A stretch of 7,435 nt of DNA from Pseudomonadota bacterium (GTDB lineage: Bacteria > Pseudomonadota > Alphaproteobacteria > Rhodospirillales > UBA2165), in contig JAQCKY010000099.1 in assembly GCA_027592155.1 (NCBI GenBank), forward strand, positions 1 to 7,435, written 5' to 3'. Positions 1-5,085 of this stretch are shown piece after piece (positions within the stretch are counted from its first letter, which is position 1; every line of letters begins with the position of its first letter). Made by a program: the position numbers and the translations under genes. The notes under the pieces are model-generated. The model saw only the letters and a list, made by a program, of their open reading frames with translations, was not told where the DNA came from and did not search any database.

Positions 1-2
1 CT

Positions 3-458
3 GCCAACAGAGACCTCGCAGATGATGTCGACCATTGCCTGCTCATCTATGCGGATAATCTTAGCAATGTGAATCTCAGCGCGTTTTTGAAATTTCATAA
101 TGAGAGCGGTGCGCCGTTCACGATGTTGCTGTTCCATACGCCCTATCCTAAAAGCTGTGGCATTGCGACCCTGGACGCTACGGGAACCATTATTGAATTC
201 GTTGAGAAACCCGGACATCCCGTGAGTGATCTCGCAGATGGCGGTGTTTATGCCATGACCGCCGATGCCTACCGGGAAATTGCAGACATGGGCGGCTTTG
301 ATATTGGATATGACGTGTTACCGAAATTCACCGGACGTATGAAAGGGTTTGTTCACGACGGATACCACCGGGATATCGGAACACTGGAGTCGTTGGCGCA
401 GGCTGAAGCCGACGTTCGTGCCGGGTTGTTTGAAATCACGGGGGGCGGTAAAGGATGA
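3..458 (+). CDS. Sugar-1-phosphate nucleotidyltransferase, 5'-truncated by the window edge (HddC-like, probable)
   Basis: The frame is open from the first bases, so the gene begins before the window; 151 residues are visible and about 80-100 N-terminal residues are missing. Visible near the start is the family motif LLIYADN, whose Asp normally binds the catalytic metal. It is followed by the usual FHN..GAPFTMLLF strand, then IIEFVEKP (the sugar-binding EKP), a GGVYAM strand, and the closing HRDIGTLESL motif. This is the NTP_transferase fold that activates a sugar 1-phosphate with NTP. The signature GxGTRL loop that would help decide the nucleotide lies outside the window. The stop overlaps the start of the next gene (ATGA), and that gene is a GmhB-like heptose-bisphosphate phosphatase. 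This suggests D-glycero-D-manno-heptose 1-phosphate guanylyltransferase (HddC), but mannose-1-phosphate guanylyltransferase remains possible. A GTG at 69 lies inside the conserved domain and is not the true start. Confidence 0.87.
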   Translation, partial: ANRDLADDVDHCLLIYADNLSNVNLSAFLKFHNESGAPFTMLLFHTPYPKSCGIATLDATGTIIEFVEKPGHPVSDLADGGVYAMTADAYREIADMGGFDIGYDVLPKFTGRMKGFVHDGYHRDIGTLESLAQAEADVRAGLFEITGGGKG

Positions 459-1021
459 CCCCTGCGGTTTTTCTTGATCGCGATGGAACATTGATCGAAT
501 CTGTCCATTATCTCAACCGTGTCGATCAAGTGAAGCTTATTCCCGGTGCCGGTAAGGCGTTATGTGCACTGGAAGAGATGGGATATCTGCGCATCGTCGT
601 TACGAATCAGGCGGCGATCGGCAAAGGGCTGTTGACCGAAGAGGGGCTGCACGAAATTCATGTGGAGGTGGCTCGTCAATTGGCATTGCAACAAGCGTCC
701 ATCGACGGTTGGTATTTTTGCCCCGTTGTGGGTCAAGGTGGCGGCCGTGAGGTGATTGAGCATCCCGATCGCAAACCGGGACCGGGGATGCTTCTGAAAG
801 CGGCCCGGGATCACGCTATTGATTTGCACACATCTTGGATGGTGGGTGACACCGTTAGCGATACCTTGGCAGGCCGAAATGCTGGCTGTTCCCACACGGT
901 ATTTGTCGAATCGGGATTATCGCCGCCGGGAGAAAAGGCACATCCCTCGGTCGATCATGTTCTAACGGAGGCCAACTCAGGCACGGACCTTATCCGGAAT
1001 GAAAGTAAGCAGACGGATTAG
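455..1021 (+). CDS. gmhB: HAD-family D,D-heptose 1,7-bisphosphate 7-phosphatase (GmhB-like)
   Basis: A 188-residue HAD phosphatase of the usual GmhB length. Motif I is FLDRDGTLI (nucleophile D8, acid/base D10), motif II is VVTNQ (T50), the Lys/Arg motif is DRKPGPGM (K107), and motif III is GDTVSD (D132, D136). The family removes the 7-phosphate from heptose 1,7-bisphosphate in the cytoplasm before nucleotide activation. The start overlaps the stop of the upstream nucleotidyltransferase by 4 bp, so the two are translationally coupled. A purine-rich run just upstream (about 440-448) can serve as ribosome binding site. Oddity: classical GmhB carries a Cys-x-His...Cys-x-Cys zinc loop before the RKP motif. 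Here only C89 is in place, and the other positions appear to be V91, H103 and D105. The cofactor or exact substrate may therefore differ, and a related HAD such as a histidinol-phosphatase-like enzyme is the alternative. Confidence 0.85.
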   Translation: MTPAVFLDRDGTLIESVHYLNRVDQVKLIPGAGKALCALEEMGYLRIVVTNQAAIGKGLLTEEGLHEIHVEVARQLALQQASIDGWYFCPVVGQGGGREVIEHPDRKPGPGMLLKAARDHAIDLHTSWMVGDTVSDTLAGRNAGCSHTVFVESGLSPPGEKAHPSVDHVLTEANSGTDLIRNESKQTD

Positions 1022-1491
1022 GAAATTCTGCCGGTAATTAGATCCAAAAGGTACTGCCCATAGTCATTCTTTGAAAATGGTTGGGCGAGGGTCTCGAGCT
1101 GTGCCGCATCGATCCACTTCATCCGGTAAGCCACTTCTTCGGGACAACCGATTTTTAATCCCTGGCGGTTTTCCAGGGTCGCGATGAACTGCCCCGCATC
1201 GAGCAGCGATCCATGGGTGCCGGTATCAAGCCAGGCGTAGCCTCGGCCCAATCGCTGAACCTGAAGCGTACCTTCCTCAAGATAGACTCGATTGAGATCG
1301 GTGATTTCGAGCTCGCCTCGAGGGCTGGGTGAAAGCTGTTTGGCAATCCGACTTGCCCGGCCGTCGTAGAAATAGAGGCCGGTTACCGCGTAATGGCTTT
1401 TCGGTGCGCTCGGCTTTTCCTCGATGGTGATAGCCCGGTCGTTATCGTCGAATTCAACGACGCCATAGTCTTCGGGGTTATTCACTTGATA
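1018..1491 (-). pseudogene. rmlA: Glucose-1-phosphate thymidylyltransferase, C-terminal half only (rmlA remnant)
   Basis: From the codon at 1491-1489 leftwards the frame reads YQVNNPEDYGVVEF, which matches the middle of RmlA/RfbA closely. It then carries the sugar-binding IEEKP, the YAVTGLYFYD strand, GELEITDLNR, GRGYAWLDTGTH and the C-terminal SKNDYGQYLL. All C-terminal landmarks are intact with no internal stop. RmlA is normally about 290 residues; only about 157 are here. The N-terminal GxGTRLxPxT nucleotide loop and the first metal-binding Asp are absent, so it should not make dTDP-glucose. A GTG at 1485 could start a 155-residue product but lies in the middle of the domain. To the right of about 1491 the similarity ends and a MerR coding sequence begins on the other strand. 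Its stop overlaps the stop of the converging gmhB-like gene by 3 bp. The clean C-terminal half implies recent truncation or a chimeric assembly. Confidence 0.9.
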
Positions 1492-1658
1492 CCTGCGCGG
1501 AAGTCAAGGACATTACGGAAGAGCATCTAACCGATGTTCAGCAGAAAATAGCGGACCTCAAAAAACTTGAACGTGTTTTAAAAAAGATGGTTTCCGAATG
1601 TAGTGGAACCGAGGTGCCCAAATGTCCCATCATCGAAACGCTATATTCACCGGCATGA
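1491..1658 (+). pseudogene. MerR-family metal-responsive regulator, C-terminal fragment
   Basis: This frame has no start codon and was found by reading the gap after the rmlA remnant. From 1494 it reads CAEVKDITEEHLTDVQQKIA and continues through a second Cys in SECSG and a third in KCPIIETL, stopping at TGA 1656-1658. This is the dimerisation helix and metal-binding loop of MerR-type regulators. Aligned from memory to Tn501 MerR, the first two cysteines fall exactly at C82 and C117 (35 residues apart). The third is one residue short of C126. All three thiol ligands of a Hg(II)-type sensor are therefore kept, although CadR/PbrR-type regulators have a similar pattern. The winged-helix DNA-binding domain and about 80 residues are missing, so it cannot work as a repressor/activator. 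The break is head-to-head with the truncated rmlA. No mer or other metal-resistance gene is seen nearby. Confidence 0.82.
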
Positions 1659-1682
1659 ATTAGTAAATTGCGATATCAATAA

Positions 1683-1708
1683 TGACCGCAATGTCCGCTT
1701 TGCGGTCA
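1683..1708. repeat. Perfect 9-bp inverted repeat with 8-nt loop (REP-like palindrome)
   Basis: TGACCGCAA (1683-1691) is the exact reverse complement of TTGCGGTCA (1700-1708). A second, imperfect dyad overlaps it: GTCCGCTTT (1694-1701 and neighbour) can pair with GAAGCGAAC (1709-1717). It sits between the MerR fragment and the next gene fragment. There is no T-run, so a terminator is unlikely. The GTCCGCTT core resembles, from memory only, short dispersed palindromes of alphaproteobacterial intergenic regions. Confidence 0.5.
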
Positions 1709-1879
1709 GAAGCGAACTACCAATTTTTCCAAAACGACATCTGGCTATCGGCGTTCGAAGAATTCCTGATCAGCCGAGGCCTGGCGAACTCCGAAAATCT
1801 TGAGACCTTGCGTGAGGCCTGGACAGAGGCATATCTCACGACACCCCACGGCTCACCGGTCCATCTCAGCGGTAAGTAA
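1709..1879 (+). pseudogene. Probable nitrile hydratase accessory protein, C-terminal fragment
   Basis: An open frame ends at TAA 1877-1879. Its last 55 or so residues contain NDIWLSAFEEFLISRGL, then LREAWTEAYL and TPHGSPVHL. This order (Y..HWL.ALE.LL...GL, then R..AW..A...TPHG.P..L) is what I recall for the C-terminus of nitrile hydratase accessory/activator proteins. These help load metal into nitrile hydratase and are related to its beta subunit. An ATG exists at 1682, but it lies inside the palindrome, has no Shine-Dalgarno sequence, and the first dozen residues do not resemble the family. The expected N-terminal half is absent, so I treat it as a remnant. No nitrile hydratase alpha or beta gene is in the window. 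The alternative is an unrelated small protein starting at 1682. Confidence 0.5.
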
Positions 1880-1891
1880 TTGTCAGCGCGG

Positions 1892-2908
1892 CTACTCGAT
1901 GAGCATATGCCAAAGCCGGCCAAGTTGTTCGCGCGCCTGCTCGCGGTGAGATTGATATCGAACATGTTCTGTCGGCCCGGCTTCCGACGCCAGTTCGATT
2001 GAGAACAGCGGACTGACTTCATTCGGGATAAAGGAATAGCGTACATCAACAATGCGATTGGGATTCGCGGTATCGAGTGCGGTGAAGCCATCGCTAAAAT
2101 GGTTGAACCGGGTGATGTCCCTTGTCTGCTGCCAATCTTGCCCAAGCCAGGGGAAGTCCTGCCCGACATTTAGCTTGGATACGAATGTGCCTTCGTACAG
2201 TTTGGGAGAGATGCCGACCCGCATTGCATCGATGAAAAACTTGCCGTCGACTTCATAGACGCTTTTCCAAACAAGAATATTTTCAAAACTGGGCTTTATC
2301 TCGAAGCGTATCGGTGCGTGTCCACGGGACGCTGCCAAATTTGCGGCGATCTCGCGTGCCCCCTGATGCTGCCACCAACCGGCCCCTAAATATAGAAGCG
2401 CCCAAACCAGGCCAATGCGGGCCAAACGGGGGTTGTTACGGACCGCAGCCATGACGACGAGTATCACCAACGGAAGAGTGAAAAGCGGATCGACGATGGA
2501 AATTATGTTCCAGGAATAGCGCGTCTCGACGAAAGGCCAGAGCAGCATCGTCCCGAATGACGTCGCCGTGTCCAGAAGCGCGTGTGTGCCATAGCCCAGT
2601 GAACAGAGAAGCACAGTCTGCCAAAATTCTAGTCGCCAGCGACGCCCCACGATCCAGTGCAATGACAGCGCCATAATGAGGCCGCCAAAGGGTATAAAAA
2701 TGAGAGAATGTGTAAATTGTCGATGATAGGTAAGGAACAGCAGCGGGTCGGTATTTGAAGAGATCAGAACATCGAGATCCGCGGCCATGCCGCCAACCAT
2801 TCCCAAAAAGCCAGCGATGGCGACTTGGTATTTGCGCCGGCGGGTCCATTTCGTCGATGTCGATTGCGGCACTGCGGCGCCCAGCGCGGCTTGCGTTAGA
2901 GGATCCAT
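1892..2908 (-). CDS. YdjM-family inner-membrane metal-dependent hydrolase-like protein
   Basis: A 338-residue protein starting MDPLTQAALGAA, the characteristic N-terminus of the YdjM family (often annotated as inner membrane metal-dependent hydrolase). This fixes the ATG at 2908-2906, which has a GGA-containing ribosome binding site about 7 nt upstream. Conserved polar residues typical of the family are visible: AADLD (D44, D46), YHRQFTHS (H62, H67), THALLD (H109, D113) and VDP (D140). They fit a metal site at the membrane face. Hydrophobic segments at about 27-47, 66-88, 95-115, 136-156 and 163-180 indicate roughly five membrane helices. A soluble C-terminal domain of about 155 residues with many aromatic and charged residues follows. 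The substrate of this family is not established; links to the DNA damage response are known for E. coli ydjM. It converges with the nitrile hydratase remnant 12 bp away and is probably transcribed on its own. Confidence 0.88.
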   Translation of the reverse strand: MDPLTQAALGAAVPQSTSTKWTRRRKYQVAIAGFLGMVGGMAADLDVLISSNTDPLLFLTYHRQFTHSLIFIPFGGLIMALSLHWIVGRRWRLEFWQTVLLCSLGYGTHALLDTATSFGTMLLWPFVETRYSWNIISIVDPLFTLPLVILVVMAAVRNNPRLARIGLVWALLYLGAGWWQHQGAREIAANLAASRGHAPIRFEIKPSFENILVWKSVYEVDGKFFIDAMRVGISPKLYEGTFVSKLNVGQDFPWLGQDWQQTRDITRFNHFSDGFTALDTANPNRIVDVRYSFIPNEVSPLFSIELASEAGPTEHVRYQSHREQAREQLGRLWHMLIE

Positions 2909-3041
2909 GTTGTTCCAATATTAGTTTTTATCGCCGAATCCCAGCGCAAAAAACCAAGCGGTTACTGTGTCGATACTGAGAATTATCGGCAACTCGCTAA
3001 ACCAGATGACCGCGTTGTTATGGGCAAAATATTTGTAGGGA
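2909..3041. other. Intergenic region between the YdjM-family gene and the small basic protein gene
   Basis: These 133 bp must hold the - strand promoter of the YdjM-family gene, but I see no convincing -35/-10 pair. On the - strand a 4-bp stem AACC-GCTT-GGTT followed by T6 (2963 down to 2948) is a very weak terminator candidate for the gene at 3042-3323. Confidence 0.3.
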
Positions 3042-3323
3042 TTAGCGCTTCACTCGATCGCGTATTCGTTGGGACGCCTCGGATACGAACTTCTTTGGGT
3101 TTTCTCGCGGATCATTCTCCCGCGCCACATCAGCCATATCCCTCGCGGCACCGACCGCAGTGTCCTTTGCTCGGTCGAGCTTGGGCTTGGCCTTTTTCCA
3201 TCCAGCTTTTGCCTGTGGGACGACCTGATCTTCGACGAAGCTCACCGCAGTGGCTCGGACTTCTGGATTTTCAGCCAACTTCCGGACGCCGTACTTGGCG
3301 ATGCTATAGAGGAGTTTACTCAC
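3042..3323 (-). CDS. Small basic alpha-helical protein of unknown function
   Basis: A 93-residue protein starting at GTG 3323. The start is supported by GGGAAG five bases upstream; the nearby ATG codons are out of frame and run into a stop. I do not recognise a family. It has no signal peptide and no membrane segment. The N-terminal third (MSKLLYSIAKYGVRKLAENP) is amphipathic, the middle is rich in Lys, Ala and Asp (AKAGWKKAKPKLDRAKDTAV), and the tail is strongly basic (RIRDRVKR). The low-complexity, helix-forming Ala/Lys/Asp make-up recalls YtxH- or LEA-like proteins, but this is composition and not homology. It lies 85 bp downstream of tldD on the same strand, and no strong terminator is visible between them, so co-transcription is likely. 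Three-base periodicity and a good ribosome binding site argue for a real gene. Confidence 0.65.
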   Translation of the reverse strand: MSKLLYSIAKYGVRKLAENPEVRATAVSFVEDQVVPQAKAGWKKAKPKLDRAKDTAVGAARDMADVARENDPRENPKKFVSEASQRIRDRVKR

Positions 3324-3408
3324 TGATACTTCCCATTTGACTCATATCCAGGGCCGACCGCCGACCGCCGAGACCGGAAACGGCAGAGAACGAAACGACG
3401 GCGGTACC

Positions 3409-4842
3409 TTAAACCTCGGTCCCGCCCACCGTCATCTGATCGATTCGCATGGTCGGCTGGCCGACACCGACCGGCACGCCTTGGCCGTCTTTGCCGCAGA
3501 CGCCGACGCCGGGGTCGAGCTCCATGTCGTTGCCGATCATCGAAATCTGTTTCATGGCGTCGGGGCCGTTGCCGATCAGGGTCGCGCCCTTGACCGCCGG
3601 GCCGACTTTGCCGTCCTTGATGAGGTACGCCTCAGTGCAGGTAAAGACGAACTTACCCGACGTGATGTCGACCTGGCCGCCGCCGAAATTGACGGCATAG
3701 AGGCCCTTATTGACCGACTTGATGATCTCTTCGGGCTCCTTATCGCCGTCCAGCATGATCGTGTTGGTCATGCGTGGGATTGGGGCGTGCCCGTAGCTCT
3801 CCCGGCGTCCGTTGCCGGTCGGGCTGTTGCCTGACAGGCGGGCGTTGAGGCGGTCCTGCATATAGCCGGTGAGGATGCCGTCCTCGATCAGAACCGTACG
3901 CTGGGTCGGCGTTCCCTCATCATCGATGGAGAGAGAGCCGCGGCGGTTCTCAATCGTGCCGTCATCGATGACGGTGACACCTTTGGAGGCAACCCGTTGC
4001 CCCATCAGTTCTGAAAAGGCGGAAGTTCCCTTGCGGTTGAAATCGCCTTCGAGGCCGTGACCGACGGCTTCGTGCAGCATCACGGCGGGCCAGCCCGGGC
4101 CCAGAATCACCGGCATCTCACCGGCGGGAGTTGCCACCGATCCCAAATTCACCAGCGCCTGGCGAAGGGCTTCGTCGACCGCATGGTGCCAGGTGTCGGC
4201 GCTGATATAGGTCTCGTATCCTTGCCGTCCGCCGGTGCCGTAACTGCCCGCTTCCATGCGGTCGTCGTCACCGACAACGCAGGACACATTGAGCCGGACC
4301 AGGGGCCGGATGTCGGCCGCATGACTGCCGTCGGCGCGAATGATCTGCACCGCCTGCCATTCCCCGGAGAGCGACGCCGTGACCTGTTTGATGCGGTCGT
4401 CCTTGGAGCGCGCATAGGCGTCGATGTCAGCGAGCAATTTTACCTTTTGCTCGAACGGGATCTGGTGCAGCGGATTGTCGTCGACATAGAGCGACTGGTT
4501 GGTCTTCTGCGGCGCGTCGGCAAAGGTGCCGTCATATCCGGCATGGACCGCTTTCACCGTCGTGCTGGCCCGTTTGAGCGCCTCTTCGCTGAGCTCGGAG
4601 GCATGGGAATAACCGGCGGCCTCACCGGCGATGGCCCGCAACCCGAAGCCTTGAGTGGTGTCGAAATTGGCACTGCGCAGGCGGCCGTCATCGAAGACGA
4701 AACTCTCGGACTGGCAGTACTCCAGGAACAGTTCGCCGTCATCGGCGCCCTTGAGGGAATCCTGGACAATGCCTTCGACGCGGGTCTTATCCATGCCGGT
4801 GCGGTTGAAGAATATTTCGTCGGTCGTGGCGCTATCGCTCAT
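3409..4842 (-). CDS. tldD: Metalloprotease TldD
   Basis: A complete 477-residue TldD. The ATG at 4842-4840 is preceded by AGGAG six bases upstream. The hallmark metal site is LHEAVGHGLEGDF (H257, E258, H262), a reversed-type HExxxH zinc motif followed by a glutamate. The C-terminal block ELDPGVGVCGKDGQGVPVGV and the closing QMTVGGTEV are typical of the family. In E. coli TldD forms a heterodimer with TldE/PmbA in the cytoplasm that cleaves unfolded peptides; it processes microcin B17 precursor and degrades the CcdA antitoxin. No tldE/pmbA is in this window, which is not unusual since the partners are often unlinked. The length matches the family. The gene is divergent from metZ, sharing the 4843-5085 intergenic region. 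Confidence 0.96.
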   Translation of the reverse strand: MSDSATTDEIFFNRTGMDKTRVEGIVQDSLKGADDGELFLEYCQSESFVFDDGRLRSANFDTTQGFGLRAIAGEAAGYSHASELSEEALKRASTTVKAVHAGYDGTFADAPQKTNQSLYVDDNPLHQIPFEQKVKLLADIDAYARSKDDRIKQVTASLSGEWQAVQIIRADGSHAADIRPLVRLNVSCVVGDDDRMEAGSYGTGGRQGYETYISADTWHHAVDEALRQALVNLGSVATPAGEMPVILGPGWPAVMLHEAVGHGLEGDFNRKGTSAFSELMGQRVASKGVTVIDDGTIENRRGSLSIDDEGTPTQRTVLIEDGILTGYMQDRLNARLSGNSPTGNGRRESYGHAPIPRMTNTIMLDGDKEPEEIIKSVNKGLYAVNFGGGQVDITSGKFVFTCTEAYLIKDGKVGPAVKGATLIGNGPDAMKQISMIGNDMELDPGVGVCGKDGQGVPVGVGQPTMRIDQMTVGGTEV

Positions 4843-4852
4843 GTGGGCTCCT

Positions 4853-4874
4853 GGCGCGTTAGAGGGGCGCGTTA
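4853..4874. repeat. 9-bp direct repeat just upstream of tldD
   Basis: GGCGCGTTA occurs at 4853-4861 and again at 4866-4874, a 13-bp period. It lies in the tldD 5' leader close to its ribosome binding site. It could be a tandem regulator site or a slippage product; nothing decides between them. Confidence 0.3.
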
Positions 4875-4894
4875 AAGGTTTGGGCGAATTTAGC

Positions 4895-4922
4895 TTGACG
4901 AAGCCGTCCTGTCCCTTATTTT
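4895..4922 (+). promoter_or_regulatory. Sigma-70-type promoter of the metZ leader
   Basis: TTGACG (4895-4900) is one mismatch from the -35 consensus. It is followed after 16 bp by TATTTT (4917-4922) as -10. The predicted transcription start, about 4929-4930, falls directly before the riboswitch aptamer, which supports both calls. Confidence 0.6.
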
Positions 4923-4930
4923 TCTCTCAC

Positions 4931-4991
4931 GACGTGGTGATTTGTTCGACCGGATTGCGGCCACGATAAAAAAACAGCGCTAAAAGGTCGG
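4931..4991 (+). ncRNA. SAM-II riboswitch aptamer (metA RNA motif) in the metZ leader
   Basis: The RNA matches the SAM-II pseudoknot in order: P1 5' strand CGTGG (4933-4937), conserved TGATTT, loop strand CGACC (4947-4951), GGATTGC, P1 3' strand CCACG (4961-4965), conserved ATAAA, AGC, TAAAA, and finally GGTCG (4986-4990). The last element pairs perfectly with CGACC in loop 1 to form P2. The class binds S-adenosylmethionine and occurs mainly in Alphaproteobacteria upstream of methionine genes, exactly the context here. An alternative 6-bp hairpin CAGCGC/GCGCTG (4975-4980/4991-4996) places the P2 3' strand in its loop. Confidence 0.92.
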
Positions 4992-5009
4992 CGCTGCAGA
5001 GCCCCGACC
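4986..5009 (+). promoter_or_regulatory. Candidate antiterminator helix of the SAM-II switch
   Basis: GGTCGG (4986-4991) is the perfect reverse complement of CCGACC (5004-5009). The left strand includes the P2 3' strand of the SAM-bound pseudoknot. The right strand overlaps the 5' arm of the downstream terminator (5000-5006). The two structures are mutually exclusive, so this helix could form only without SAM and would prevent termination. Seen by pairing only; no folding energy was calculated. Confidence 0.6.
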
Positions 5010-5030
5010 CCCACAGGCCGGGGCTTTTTT
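5000..5030 (+). terminator. Rho-independent terminator in the metZ leader
   Basis: AGCCCCG (5000-5006) pairs perfectly with CGGGGCT (5019-5025) around a 12-nt loop, followed at once by a T-run to 5030. It lies between the SAM-II aptamer and the metZ start, 55 bp before the ATG. It is therefore an attenuator of metZ and not the end of another gene, since no + strand gene lies upstream of it. Confidence 0.88.
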
Positions 5031-5073
5031 GATGGAAATATCACCAAAACATCAAAAGCGCCTGGCGCAGACG

Positions 5074-5078
5074 AGGAG
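5074..5078 (+). promoter_or_regulatory. Ribosome binding site that fixes the metZ start
   Basis: AGGAG ends 7 nt before the ATG at 5086. Earlier in-frame starts (TTG 5029, ATG 5032) overlap or abut the terminator T-run, have no Shine-Dalgarno sequence, and would add residues unlike the family. Confidence 0.85.
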
Positions 5079-5085
5079 ACAGACG

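Noticed and set aside
69..458. Reading the first gene as a complete 129-residue protein from GTG 69
   Set aside because: The conserved catalytic block LLIYADN is encoded upstream of 69 in the same open frame, so the gene is cut by the window edge.
2948..2963. Possible terminator for the small gene at 3042-3323 on the - strand
   Set aside because: The stem is only 4 bp (AACC/GGTT) before the T-run, too weak to call.
3350..3370. GACCGCC tandem copies in the tldD to small-gene gap
   Set aside because: Two short copies in GC-rich sequence with no hairpin or T-run; not distinguishable from chance.
3337..3834. 165-codon open frame on the + strand overlapping the tldD 3' end
   Set aside because: Same reason: an antisense shadow, rich in Asp, Ala and His, with no family resemblance.
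4057..4875. 272-codon open frame on the + strand across tldD
   Set aside because: It is antisense to the well-conserved tldD and reflects the high-GC codon pattern. Its translation has low complexity, has no recognisable motif and lacks a good ribosome binding site.
5029..5085. N-terminal extension of metZ from TTG 5029 or ATG 5032
   Set aside because: It would start in or just after the terminator T-run with no ribosome binding site, while ATG 5086 has AGGAG at the right distance.
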